Below are positions 1 through 7,869 of a stretch of DNA of 44,097 nucleotides, one piece after another. The first letter of the stretch is position 1. Each line of letters starts with the position of its first letter. The stretch is from NCBI GenBank assembly GCA_023257255.1, contig JALRCR010000008.1, positions 1 through 44,097 of the forward strand. The letters run 5' to 3'. The stretch is from Gammaproteobacteria bacterium. GTDB lineage: Bacteria > Pseudomonadota > Gammaproteobacteria > Ga0077536. The notes under the pieces are model-generated. The model was given only the letters and a program-made list of their open reading frames with translations. It searched no databases and was not told the DNA's origin. The translations under genes were made by a program, and so were the position numbers.

Positions 1-753
1 CGGGTCGGGGTTCGACAGCGCAAAGATATTGCTCGAGGACGAGACAAACGGTCCCACCGCCTGCCGGACTTCCGAAGTCTCCAGGCTTTCACCCGGCTGG
101 GTCAGGTGGAAGGCGGTCATCACCAGCGCGTAGACGTCGGCCGGATTGCGACCGGCGCGTTCCGCACCGGCGCGCACGTGGTCCATCACGAAGTTGATCA
201 GCGAGGGGCTGACCGCGCCGAACAGAATCACGCCGTCGGCGATCTCACCCGCCATTTCAAGGCTCTTGGGGCCGCTGGCCGCGATGTAGATCGGAATCTT
301 GGTCTTGATGTTGTACCAGTCCGCATCCGGATTGAGGAACTTGATCTGACGGTTCCGGCTGCCTTCGGTGTAGTTGGTGGTCTTGCCTTCAAACAGGTCG
401 CGGCAGATGCGGATGTGCTCGCGCATGGAGTCGAGCGTCGCGGCCGGCATGCCCAGCGTGCGGCGGGCCGTGTTACCCGTGCCAATGCCGAGAATCGTGC
501 GGCCCGGGGCGAGTTCGTTGACGGTCGCGATGGAGTTCGCGGTCACCGGCGCGATGCGCGAGGCCGGATTGGTCACGCCGGTACCGAGCGCGATCGTCTT
601 GGTGTTGACCGCGCAGAGGCTCAAGCTCGCGTAGGGGTCGCTGAACAGCATCTGCGAGTCGTACAGCCAGGCATGCGTGAAGCCGTGCTGTTCGGCATAA
701 GCCACATCCTTGTGGATGTGAATGGCGGCGGGAAATACAAAACCGTAATCCAT
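1..753 (-). CDS. LLM-class flavin-dependent oxidoreductase (luciferase-like), C-terminus cut by window edge
   Basis: Read leftward from an ATG at 751-753, the frame stays open for 251 codons to the window edge, so the C-terminus is missing. The protein opens MDYGFVFPAA and shows the bacterial-luciferase TIM-barrel pattern: GTGVTNPASR at residues 57-66, IGTGNTA at 90-96, and a phosphate/flavin-binding stretch around YIAASGPKSLEMAGEIADG at 156-174. Such enzymes use reduced FMN or F420; which one cannot be told from sequence. A GGAGAG ribosome site precedes the start, 14 nt after the stop of the upstream alpha/beta hydrolase, so it is the third gene of a leftward SCP2-hydrolase-LLM operon. Likely role, by inference: oxygenation or reduction of a hydrophobic catabolic intermediate. 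A flavin reductase that could serve it lies about 22 kb away. Confidence 0.88.
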   Translation of the reverse strand, partial: MDYGFVFPAAIHIHKDVAYAEQHGFTHAWLYDSQMLFSDPYASLSLCAVNTKTIALGTGVTNPASRIAPVTANSIATVNELAPGRTILGIGTGNTARRTLGMPAATLDSMREHIRICRDLFEGKTTNYTEGSRNRQIKFLNPDADWYNIKTKIPIYIAASGPKSLEMAGEIADGVILFGAVSPSLINFVMDHVRAGAERAGRNPADVYALVMTAFHLTQPGESLETSEVRQAVGPFVSSSSNIFALSNPDP

Positions 754-767
754 GAGTCTCTCCGGGT

Positions 768-1580
768 TTACTTAACGATGCCGTGTTTGCGGCAGAAATC
801 GATCACAAGGTTGGCGACGAGCTGCGGATCTTCGAACATCGGGTAGTGGCCGATGTTTTTCAGGTGGACAACCTTGCCGTTCTTAAGCAGCCGGCCGGTC
901 TCTTCGGCCAGTTCTTTCGGCAGCCAGAAGTCGTCTTCGCCGCGCACCACCAGCATCGGGCAGGCGACATCCTTCAGCTTGTCGCGCACGTCGTGGGTTG
1001 CCCAGGCTTCCAGATCGCCCACCGCGCTGACCTGCGCGTTACGGTGCTGCCAGCGCAGCTCTTCAATTTGGTCGGCGGTGCAGTTGCGGTTCATCGATTC
1101 AATCGCTGCACGCTCCATCATGTCCTGCCAGCCTGGCGCCCAGGCCGGGTGAATCAGGCCGGACGGCAGCGGGAACGTGGGCGAACGGGCCAGGCCTTCC
1201 ATCGGAATGCCGGCGGCCATTTCCTGCCAGTGGTGGGCGGCGTAATCCAGCGTGATGTCGCCGCCAATCGAGCAGCCGATGATCACGGGGTTTTTCAGCT
1301 TCAGCGTCTTGACGAAGGCGTGCACGAATTCGGCGTGCTCGTGGATGCGGCGGTGCTGCTTCCACTTCACCGGATAGGACCGCGAATGGCCCGGCAGATC
1401 GAGCGCATAGGCGTGGAAGCCGCGCTCGGCCAGCAGCGGCAGCAGGTACTGATATTCCAGCGACGAGGCGCCGGCGGTGTGAATGCAGACGATGGGCTGG
1501 CCTTCGCCGAGTTCGTCGTAGAACGTGCGCGTGCCTTTGACTTTGACGTAATGGCCGCGAATGTCTTCTGGGGTCAACAT
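768..1580 (-). CDS. alpha/beta hydrolase (left-arm module)
   Basis: A 270-residue alpha/beta-hydrolase fold enzyme of normal length. The nucleophile elbow is GCSIGG with Ser104. The acid is probably Asp216 or Asp217 in GEDDFW, and the base His245 in IGHYPMFEDP. The oxyanion region has IHTAG near residues 33-37, and DLPGHSRSYP lies at 61-70. No signal peptide, so it is cytoplasmic. The ribosome site GAGGAG lies just before the ATG, 25 nt after the SCP2-like gene. It resembles the other hydrolase in this region (2849-3709), sharing the HTAG, DLPxHxxS and KNPVI/KPVI-GxSxGG blocks, so the two are probably paralogues. It could cleave an ester, a thioester or a carbon-carbon bond of a ring-fission product; the sequence does not decide. 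Confidence 0.9.
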   Translation of the reverse strand: MLTPEDIRGHYVKVKGTRTFYDELGEGQPIVCIHTAGASSLEYQYLLPLLAERGFHAYALDLPGHSRSYPVKWKQHRRIHEHAEFVHAFVKTLKLKNPVIIGCSIGGDITLDYAAHHWQEMAAGIPMEGLARSPTFPLPSGLIHPAWAPGWQDMMERAAIESMNRNCTADQIEELRWQHRNAQVSAVGDLEAWATHDVRDKLKDVACPMLVVRGEDDFWLPKELAEETGRLLKNGKVVHLKNIGHYPMFEDPQLVANLVIDFCRKHGIVK

Positions 1581-1605
1581 GGGATGTGCTCCTCGGGGTT
1601 CTTGC

Positions 1606-2034
1606 TCAGCGCTGCTTCGCGGCAGCCTGCAGGGTGTAGGCCAGCTGGAACATCGCCTCGGTCAGGCGACCGGACTCCAGCAAATTGCCCTCGGTGCGGA
1701 TGGCCACTTCCATCTCGCCCACGCGTTTCAGTTCCGGGTCGTCGCTGAAGTCGCGCTTGCCCGGGTAGGTCAGGTCGGCCCAGCGGCGCTTGCCGGAGAG
1801 CAGCTGCTTCCAGGCCGCTTCGGTGCCCGAAAACTTGAAGGTGTAACCGAAGGCCGGCACGAAGGTTTCGTGGTCGATGACCTTGCCCCGATAGATTTTG
1901 AGCCACAGGCGGTCCTGATCGACCTCCAGCAACACGGAGCCGTCGAATAGCTGGGTCTGGGTGCGGAAGTCCGCATTCGCGTTCAGTGCCTTCACGAATC
2001 GCGTCTGCAATGCCTCGTTGGCAAGAAACGACAT
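1606..2034 (-). CDS. SCP2-like sterol/lipid carrier domain protein (left-arm module)
   Basis: The start chosen is the ATG at 2032-2034, giving 142 residues (MSFLANEALQ...), because a GGAGAG site sits just upstream; an in-frame extension to 2283 is low-complexity and implausible. The small alpha/beta protein resembles SCP2-type lipid carriers: a strand-rich N-terminal half (FDGSVLLEVDQDRLWLKIYRG) followed by an amphipathic half with W-x-x-L and a G-N-x-L element. SCP2 domains bind acyl-CoAs, sterols or other lipids in a hydrophobic tunnel. It is first in a leftward operon with a hydrolase and an LLM monooxygenase, so it may present a bound substrate to them (inference). Another SCP2-like gene is transcribed divergently. 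Family assignment rests on fold-like patterns and is moderate. Confidence 0.72.
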   Translation of the reverse strand: MSFLANEALQTRFVKALNANADFRTQTQLFDGSVLLEVDQDRLWLKIYRGKVIDHETFVPAFGYTFKFSGTEAAWKQLLSGKRRWADLTYPGKRDFSDDPELKRVGEMEVAIRTEGNLLESGRLTEAMFQLAYTLQAAAKQR

Positions 2035-2316
2035 AGGGTGCTCTCCGGTCTGGAAAATTGGGGGGGCGTCGGGTACCTGATCGGGCGGCCCGCACGCTGC
2101 GCTGCCCGGGCGCCACAGCGCGCTCCGTACGGTCGTGACCGGCGGTGCGACAGCGGCGCGGGCCCGCATTCTCGGCGCCGATCTGCGCCGAACGCAAGCA
2201 CAACGGCAGTCCGCGCGCGGGCTATCGCTTTTGGCGCTAAGGCCTATCGCCGGATGCATGAGCCCGGCCCGGCCGGGCCGCAAAAATCGCCCGAAAATTG
2301 CCCCGTTATCGTTTTT

Positions 2317-2339
2317 TTAGCGAGCGACTATTCCGCTAA
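2317..2339. promoter_or_regulatory. inverted repeat TTAGCG-N11-CGCTAA, possible operator
   Basis: Perfect 6-bp arms separated by 11 bases, just upstream of the rightward promoter candidate. The geometry suits a dimeric repressor or a LysR-type activator. No regulator gene is adjacent; the nearest is the LysR gene at 5573. Binding is not demonstrated. Confidence 0.3.
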
Positions 2340-2361
2340 CCACTAGCCCGGCAGGGCTTGC

Positions 2362-2391
2362 TTGACAGCCTGCAAGGGCGGTTGGTCTACT
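2362..2391 (+). promoter_or_regulatory. sigma70-like promoter candidate for the rightward SCP2-hydrolase module
   Basis: A perfect -35 TTGACA (2362-2367) is followed after 18 bases by TCTACT (2386-2391), which matches 4 of 6 bases of the -10 consensus. It lies 46 bp upstream of the ATG of the rightward SCP2-like gene. Confidence 0.5.
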
Positions 2392-2437
2392 GCGGCGGCC
2401 TCAAGAACCACGCCCTAGATGAAGGGGAGAAAAATCC

Positions 2438-2815
2438 ATGTTTGATACTGCCTGGATGACGCGCTGGCAAAGCGCCGTCAACACCAACGGTCCGATGAGC
2501 TGGCTTGGCAAGCACCTGACTGCCGACATCCTGCTCGGTTTCGGCGACACGCATTTCGTCGTCAACTTCCGCAACGGCAAGGTCGCGAGCTTCACCGACC
2601 AGCTGGGCCCGGAAACCTGCTATCAGCTCGCTCTCAAAGCACCGGCCGAAAGCTGGAGCAAGTTCTGCGAAAAGATGCCGCCCCCGATGTACAACGATAT
2701 CTGGGCGATGGCGCACCCGCTCCACGGCCGGCTGCAGATGGAAGGCGACCAGAAAGTACTCTGGCAGAACATGCGCGCCATGTTCTGGGCCTTCGATCGC
2801 ATGCGCGAAATCTGA
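2438..2815 (+). CDS. SCP2-like sterol/lipid carrier domain protein (right-arm module)
   Basis: A 125-residue protein (MFDTAWMTRW...) preceded by a GGGGAG ribosome site. It resembles SCP2-type carriers: a W-rich N-terminal helix, strands around FVVNFRNGKV, a W-x-x-F turn (ESWSKFCEKM), and a final G-R-L-Q-M-E-G-D strand leading into a C-terminal helix (NMRAMFWAFDRMREI). It has no signal peptide. It is the first gene after the promoter candidate and lies 33 bp before the alpha/beta hydrolase gene, which mirrors the leftward module. The expected function is to carry a hydrophobic ligand for the hydrolase (inference). Sequence similarity to the leftward SCP2 protein looks weak, so the copies are old or independently recruited. 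Confidence 0.72.
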   Translation: MFDTAWMTRWQSAVNTNGPMSWLGKHLTADILLGFGDTHFVVNFRNGKVASFTDQLGPETCYQLALKAPAESWSKFCEKMPPPMYNDIWAMAHPLHGRLQMEGDQKVLWQNMRAMFWAFDRMREI

Positions 2816-2848
2816 ACCCAGCCCGCTACGAATCAAGGGAGAATCCCA

Positions 2849-3709
2849 GTGGCCAAGATTGAACCCATAGTCGGCCGGTATATCTGGGTGCCGTATGAAG
2901 GCACCGAATACCGCATGTATTTTGAAGAAGCCGGTAACCCGAACGGCATCCCGATGATCTGCCTGCACACCGCCGGCACCGATGGCCGCGAATGGCGCCA
3001 TCAGCTGTGCGACGAGCGAATCAATAAAGATTTCCGCGTCATCGCCATCGACCTGCCGCGTCACGGCAAGTCCATCCCGCCCTACGAGTGGTATCAGGAA
3101 AACGAAGAGTACAAGCTCACCGCCAAGTACTACTCCGGCATCATCATGGCCTTCTCCAAGGCCCTCGGCCTCGACAAGCCGGTGATCATGGGCAGCTCGA
3201 TGGGCGGCAACATCTGCATGCATCTCGCGCGCGACTATGAAGATTCCGTCAAGGCGCTCATCGCAGTCGAAGCCTGCGAGTGGTCGCCAGGCTGGCACCT
3301 CGACTGGTTGCGTCACGCCCACGTCCACGGCGGCGAAGTCTGCGCCACCTCGGTGTTCGGCCTGATGGCCCCGCAAAGCCCCGACAAATACCGCTGGGAA
3401 ACCTGGTGGTACTACTCGCAGGGCGGCCCGGGCATCTTCAAGGGGGACCTCTACTTCTACAGCTTCGACCACGACTTCCGTGGCCAGACCCAGAAGCTGT
3501 CCGGCAAGGTCCCGATGTACTACATGACCGGCGTTTACGATTTCGCCTGCACCCCGGAAATGACCGAGGAAGCCGCGCGGAACACCAAGAACTCCGAGTG
3601 CATCATCATGGAAGAAATCGGGCACTTCCCGATGAGCGAAAACCCGGAAGTCTTCAACCGCTACCTCTACCCGGTGCTCGAGAAAATCGTCGCTGCCGAG
3701 AAGAAGTAA
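2849..3709 (+). CDS. alpha/beta hydrolase (right-arm module)
   Basis: A 286-residue enzyme starting at GTG 2849, with AAGGGAG about 8 nt upstream. The fold landmarks are LHTAG at 39-43, DLPRHGKS at 68-75, the nucleophile elbow GSSMGG with Ser117, a likely acid Asp231 (TGVYDF), and His259 in EIGHFPMSENP. The cap region around 140-200 is rich in Trp and Tyr, which suits a bulky hydrophobic substrate. No export signal. It follows an SCP2-like gene by 33 bp and ends in a strong terminator, so the module is two genes long. It resembles the left-arm hydrolase at 768-1580. The actual substrate is unknown. Confidence 0.9.
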   Translation: MAKIEPIVGRYIWVPYEGTEYRMYFEEAGNPNGIPMICLHTAGTDGREWRHQLCDERINKDFRVIAIDLPRHGKSIPPYEWYQENEEYKLTAKYYSGIIMAFSKALGLDKPVIMGSSMGGNICMHLARDYEDSVKALIAVEACEWSPGWHLDWLRHAHVHGGEVCATSVFGLMAPQSPDKYRWETWWYYSQGGPGIFKGDLYFYSFDHDFRGQTQKLSGKVPMYYMTGVYDFACTPEMTEEAARNTKNSECIIMEEIGHFPMSENPEVFNRYLYPVLEKIVAAEKK

Positions 3710-3732
3710 ACGGCGCCGGCCGCAAGGCCGCC

Positions 3733-3768
3733 AACGCCCGACCGCTGCTGCGGCCGGGCGTTTTTTTT
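3733..3768 (+). terminator. rho-independent terminator after the right-arm hydrolase
   Basis: The stem AACGCCCG-A-CCG pairs with CGG-C-CGGGCGTT around a CTGCTG loop and runs into eight T residues. This is a textbook intrinsic terminator, 23 bp after the hydrolase stop. Confidence 0.92.
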
Positions 3769-3859
3769 GCCTCCGCGCCACGCCCTTGCGCCGGGGTCGC
3801 CTGCCTGCATCGGGATTGCTACCCTGCCGGGCCACGCTTGCGTCCTCGAGGCCCACCTC

Positions 3860-5479
3860 ATGACCCTGTCCAGTCGCCGCCCCGGCCAGTTGGCACTGTT
3901 AGCCTGCGCCGCGCTGTTTGCCCTGGCGGCGGGCTATGCGCTGGGCGCAGCTCCCAATCCGGGCTGGTTTTCGGATTCGCTCGACTATCTGCTGCTGGCC
4001 GATTTCTTCCGCGGCCATTTCACCGGTCTGCCCTCGGTGCTCGGCACCGAACTCTTCGGCACCAGCCGGTTTCCGCCGCTTTTTCCGCTGCAGCTTGCAC
4101 TGTCCGGCGTGGGACTCGACACGCCCGAGCGCGCCCGGCTGGTGGTCCTCGCGACCGCGTGCCTGATGCTGCTGGTGGCCAGCGTCTGGCTACGCAAGGC
4201 CACCGGCAGCGCCCTGCTCGCCGCCTGCGTGCTGGCGGGCTCGCTGCTGACGCCACGCTATTTTCTCTTTCTGCTCGAGTTGCAAAGCGAGTTCCTGTAC
4301 CTGCTGCTGTTGATGGGCAGCCTGTATCTGGCGCAGCGGTATCGCGAGGGACGCTGTTCCCTGCTGTTGCTGTGCGCCGTGGCCTCGCTGCTGCCCCTGG
4401 CCCGCATGGCCGGACTGGCGATGCTGGCGGGGCTCACGCTCTGGCTGCTGCTAACCGCGCCCAGATCTGGGCTACGACAGCGCCTGCTCGCCTGCGTCGC
4501 CCTTGGGCTGCCGGCTGCGCTGTGGCTGGGCTATCGACGCATGCTGCCGATCGAACTCGACTACCTGCAGGATCTGGGGCCGGCACAGGGCGGCGTGCCC
4601 GGGCAGCTTGCGGCGATCGTCTCGGCTGCGCCTGCCCGGCTGCTGGGCAGCGTCGTCAATCAGTTTTCCACCGCCCCCGGACCGCTGGTCCGGCTGGCCG
4701 TCGGGCTCATCCTGCTGGCGGCGCTTGCCGGCTGGTGGCAGCGGCTGGGGCAGCGGGAAGTCGATGCGCTGATGCTGCCGTTGGGCATCGGCCTGACGCT
4801 GGTCTGGCCCTACCCGGCAGAGGATGCGCGCCTGATGGCCGTGCTCATGCCCATGCTGATGCTGAGCGCCTGGGCGGGGCTGCGACTGGGCTGCGCTGCG
4901 CTGCCCGCCCTCGCCCGCCGTGCGGCGCCCGCCCACGCCGCCGGCGCGCTGCTGTTCGGGCTGGTCCTGCTGGCCACGGCCTCGACCTGGACCGTGTTTG
5001 TCGCGCGGGCCAGCACCCCGGTAGCCCCGGAACTCGCATCCGGCAAACGGGCGCTGGTGTACTTCACGGCGCCGGAACGGGGCGCCGCCGTCTCGCTGGA
5101 ACTGATGTTGCGGCTTAAGTTTCTGGCGGCGGATGTCCCGCGGCGTGTGCCCCGCGAAGACTGCGTCTGGAGTGCGATGCCGGCGCTGTCTGCCTACTAC
5201 GGCGGTTTCGAAACCCGCTTTCGTCGGCTGCCACGCGGGCTGGGGGCAGGCCCGGAGAGTCGGGGGCGGCTGGCGGGCTGTCGTTACGTGCTCGTGTCCT
5301 ACCTGAACACCGGGGAGGACTTCGGTCCGCTGTATCCGGCGCCAGAAATCCGGACCTTCAGCAAACCACTGCTGGTGTCCAGCATGGACTGGAACGGGCA
5401 GGACACAGTGGCCGCGGCGCTGTTCCAGTTGCTGCCGGACGCCGGGCAGGCGCAGCCCCCGGCCCGCCGCGCGCCCTAG
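3860..5479 (+). CDS. polytopic membrane protein, glycosyltransferase-C-like (ArnT/PMT type)
   Basis: Start taken at ATG 3860 (MTLSSRRPGQ), which leads directly into a membrane segment; longer in-frame starts add an unlikely Pro/His-rich leader overlapping the terminator. The 539-residue protein has about 10 hydrophobic segments. After the first one comes a periplasm-facing loop with an acidic pair (GWFSDSLDYLLLADFF) and FPPLFPLQ, the layout seen in GT-C glycosyltransferases that use polyprenyl-phosphate sugars. The C-terminal 130 residues form a soluble domain. It stands alone between a terminator and the LysR gene. Function is inferred from topology only; another multi-pass envelope protein is possible. 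Confidence 0.65.
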   Translation: MTLSSRRPGQLALLACAALFALAAGYALGAAPNPGWFSDSLDYLLLADFFRGHFTGLPSVLGTELFGTSRFPPLFPLQLALSGVGLDTPERARLVVLATACLMLLVASVWLRKATGSALLAACVLAGSLLTPRYFLFLLELQSEFLYLLLLMGSLYLAQRYREGRCSLLLLCAVASLLPLARMAGLAMLAGLTLWLLLTAPRSGLRQRLLACVALGLPAALWLGYRRMLPIELDYLQDLGPAQGGVPGQLAAIVSAAPARLLGSVVNQFSTAPGPLVRLAVGLILLAALAGWWQRLGQREVDALMLPLGIGLTLVWPYPAEDARLMAVLMPMLMLSAWAGLRLGCAALPALARRAAPAHAAGALLFGLVLLATASTWTVFVARASTPVAPELASGKRALVYFTAPERGAAVSLELMLRLKFLAADVPRRVPREDCVWSAMPALSAYYGGFETRFRRLPRGLGAGPESRGRLAGCRYVLVSYLNTGEDFGPLYPAPEIRTFSKPLLVSSMDWNGQDTVAAALFQLLPDAGQAQPPARRAP

Positions 5480-5572
5480 GCCTTGCCCGCAGCACCGGCC
5501 GTCACCGTAGCCCGGCGCCCGGTCACCGGCTAGGATTGCGCCAGCCCTCGCACTCCGAAGGAAGCCGCGCCC

Positions 5573-6487
5573 GTGAACCTCCGTCATCTGCGCTATTTCG
5601 TGGCCATCGTTGACCACGGTTCGATGCTCAAGGCCTCCGAGGCCCTGTTCGTGGCGCAGTCCGCGCTGAGCCAGCACATGCGCAATCTGGAAGCCGAACT
5701 CGGCGTGCCGCTGCTGTTGCGCACCGGCCGCGGCGTGGTGCCCACCGAGGCCGGCCAGTCGCTGCTGGGGCGCGCGCGCAACATTCTTGAACAGGTGGCG
5801 GAAGCGCAGCGCGCGCTGCGCGAGCAGAGCAACACGCCGCAGGGCAATGTGGGGCTGGGCTTGCCGCCGACCATCAGCGCCATGCTGGTGGTGCCGCTCA
5901 TCATCCGCATGCAGGAAGCCCTGCCGAAAGTCGCGCTGCGCGTGGTGGAAGGCATGAGCGGCTATGTGCTCGACTGGCTGCAGGCGGGCAATGTGGAGCT
6001 TGGACTGCTGTACGGCATCCAGCGGGCGCCGGGCATCGTTGCCACCGCGTTGTACAACGAAGCCCTGTGGTTAATCAGCCCGCCCGACAGTCACCCCGAA
6101 TCAACGGTGCCGTTTGCCGCGCTCGAAGGCTACCCGCTGGTGCTGCCGGGCCGGCAGCACGGGCTGCGCGACAGCATCGACCGGCTGGCGCGCGAGCATC
6201 GCCTGAGCATGAACGTGCGGGTGGAAATCGATGCCCTGTCGCAAATGAAATCGCTGGTCCAGCACGGCATCGGGCACACCATTCTGCCCTGGCATGCGGT
6301 GAGCGCCGAAGTGGCTCGCGGCGAACTGCGCGCCACGCCGATTGTCGAGCCGAGCATCGACCGCACGATCTACATGGCGCAGGCCAGCGACCGGCCCTTG
6401 AGCCCGGCGGCCAGCGCCACCATCCAGATCATCACCGACTGCCTGCACACCTTGACCAGCGCGCCCGACGGGCCAGCGTTGCAATAA
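5573..6487 (+). CDS. LysR-family transcriptional regulator
   Basis: A 304-residue LTTR starting at GTG 5573 with a GAAGGAAG ribosome site. The winged helix-turn-helix occupies about residues 3-60 (MNLRHLRYFVAIVDHGS, SALSQHMRNLEAELG, LLLRTGRGVVPTEAG), followed by the linker helix and a periplasmic-binding-protein-like effector domain from about 92 to 295. The N-terminus and effector domain resemble the NAC/CynR-type branch. LTTRs usually act on adjacent genes; here the candidate target is the catabolic operon starting at 6674 in the same direction, separated by a terminator. The divergent arrangement typical of LTTRs is absent, so the target is uncertain. Confidence 0.93.
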   Translation: MNLRHLRYFVAIVDHGSMLKASEALFVAQSALSQHMRNLEAELGVPLLLRTGRGVVPTEAGQSLLGRARNILEQVAEAQRALREQSNTPQGNVGLGLPPTISAMLVVPLIIRMQEALPKVALRVVEGMSGYVLDWLQAGNVELGLLYGIQRAPGIVATALYNEALWLISPPDSHPESTVPFAALEGYPLVLPGRQHGLRDSIDRLAREHRLSMNVRVEIDALSQMKSLVQHGIGHTILPWHAVSAEVARGELRATPIVEPSIDRTIYMAQASDRPLSPAASATIQIITDCLHTLTSAPDGPALQ

Positions 6488-6528
6488 ACCGATAGCTCAT
6501 AGCTGAAAGCCGTGATGGGCGCTGCCCG

Positions 6529-6562
6529 ATGGGCCCTGCACACTCTGCGACAGGCCCATTTT
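6529..6562 (+). terminator. probable terminator after the LysR gene
   Basis: ATGGGCC (6529-6535) pairs with GGCCCAT (6553-6559), with a further TG/CA pair past a one-base bulge, and the stem ends in TTTT. It separates the regulator from the downstream operon, so that operon should have its own promoter in 6563-6673. I see no strong consensus there. Confidence 0.6.
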
Positions 6563-6673
6563 GCGTGCCCGGGTTGCGGGTGATTTTGTTAGCATGGCGA
6601 CGCCCTGTCCGGGCGTCGGCCAGCGCGCCGCCCGCGTTCCTATCAACCGTTTTCACGAGCAGAAACACCACCC

Positions 6674-7843
6674 ATGAGCACTTCTACCGACCACAGCGAT
6701 ACCGTGGCCCAACTCCGCGACACCGTGGAGCGCGTCTGCAAGGACTATCCCGGCGAATATTGGCGGGCGAAAGACCGGGAACGGGAATATCCCACGGAAT
6801 TTGTGCAGGCCCTGACCGATTTGGGTCTGCTGGCGGCGCTGATCCCGGAGGAATACGGCGGTAGCGGACTGCCGCTGTCGATGGGCGTGGAAATCCTGAA
6901 GGCTATCCACGAATTTGGCGGCAACGCAGGCGCCTGCCACGCCCAGATGTACACCATGGGCACGGTGCTGCGTCATGGCAGCAAAGAGCAGAAAGAACAG
7001 TACCTGCCGCGCATCGCCACCGGCGAACTGCGCCTGCAGGCCTTCGGCGTGACCGAGCCCACCGCCGGCACCGATACCACCAGCATCACCACCATGGCGG
7101 TGCGTAACGGCGACCAGTACATCGTCAACGGTCAGAAAGTGTGGACCTCGCGCGCGCTGCAGTCCGACCTGATGGTGCTGCTGGCCCGCACCACGCCGAA
7201 AGATCAGATCAAGAAGCGCACCGAAGGTTTGTCGGTCTTCCTGATCGACATGCAGGAAGCGAAGAAGAACGGCATGACCATCAAGCCGATTCGCACCATG
7301 CTCAATCACTCCACCAACGAAGTGTTCTTCGACAACGTGCCGATTCCGGCGTCGAGCCTCATTGGCGAAGAAGGTCAGGGCCTCAAGTACATCCTCTCCG
7401 GCATGAACGCCGAGCGCATCCTGATTGCGGCGGAGTGCATTGGCGACGCGCGCTGGTTTATCAAGAAGTCGCGCGACTACGCCTGCGAACGCAAGGTCTT
7501 CGGGCGGCCGATTGGCCAGAATCAGGGCATCCAGTTTCCGATCGCGCGCAACTTTGCCGAAATGCTGTCGGCCAATCTGCTGGTCGACCATGCGGCCCAG
7601 CTCTACGAACAGGGCAAGCCCTGCGGCACCGAAGCCAACCTCGCGAAGATGATGGCCTCGGAAGCCTCGTGGAACGCGGCGGATGTGTGCATGCAGACCT
7701 TCGGCGGCTTCGGCGTGGCCGAGGAATACGACGTGGAGCGCAAGTTCCGCGAAGCGCGGCTGTATCGCATTGCGCCGATCTCCACCAACCTTATTCTGTC
7801 TTTCGTCGCCGAGCACGAGCTGGGCATGCCCCGTTCGTACTAG
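6674..7843 (+). CDS. acyl-CoA dehydrogenase
   Basis: A 389-residue flavoenzyme that makes the alpha,beta double bond in an acyl-CoA and passes electrons to ETF. FAD/substrate motifs: FGVTEPTAGTDTTS (about 124-137), VNGQKVWTS (151-159), RKVFGRPIGQNQGIQFPIA (273-291), and QTFGGFGVAEEYDVER (341-356). The C-terminus reads YRIAPISTN where SCAD-type enzymes have the catalytic Glu in YEGTSE. The base is therefore more likely Glu247 in GMNAERIL, the isovaleryl-CoA dehydrogenase/LCAD position, which favours branched or long substrates. It is first in the operon, followed 26 bp later by an aldehyde dehydrogenase. Confidence 0.94.
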   Translation: MSTSTDHSDTVAQLRDTVERVCKDYPGEYWRAKDREREYPTEFVQALTDLGLLAALIPEEYGGSGLPLSMGVEILKAIHEFGGNAGACHAQMYTMGTVLRHGSKEQKEQYLPRIATGELRLQAFGVTEPTAGTDTTSITTMAVRNGDQYIVNGQKVWTSRALQSDLMVLLARTTPKDQIKKRTEGLSVFLIDMQEAKKNGMTIKPIRTMLNHSTNEVFFDNVPIPASSLIGEEGQGLKYILSGMNAERILIAAECIGDARWFIKKSRDYACERKVFGRPIGQNQGIQFPIARNFAEMLSANLLVDHAAQLYEQGKPCGTEANLAKMMASEASWNAADVCMQTFGGFGVAEEYDVERKFREARLYRIAPISTNLILSFVAEHELGMPRSY

Positions 7844-7869
7844 GCCCTGCGCGCCTCAAGGAGTTCGTG

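Larger units (their letters stand above)
2035..2437. promoter_or_regulatory. divergent control region between the two SCP2-hydrolase modules
   Basis: This 403-bp gap separates two divergent operons and contains no credible gene. Its first 250 bp are very GC-rich; 2290-2345 is AT-richer and holds a dyad, and a promoter candidate lies at 2362-2391. Both modules are probably controlled from here. Confidence 0.6.

Noticed and set aside
2035-2283. N-terminal extension of the left SCP2-like protein
   Set aside because: Arg/Ala/Pro-rich, and the ATG at 2032-2034 has its own GGAGAG site.
2387-3856. Long open frame on the minus strand opposite the right-arm hydrolase
   Set aside because: Antisense shadow of a well-supported gene in GC-rich DNA; its translation has no family-like pattern.
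4472-5677. Minus-strand frame crossing the membrane-protein/LysR gap
   Set aside because: Low-complexity Gln/Arg-rich translation antisense to two genes.
7141-7869. N-terminal extension of the aldehyde dehydrogenase frame
   Set aside because: Lies entirely over the acyl-CoA dehydrogenase gene; the ATG at 7870 has a strong AAGGAG site and gives standard length.
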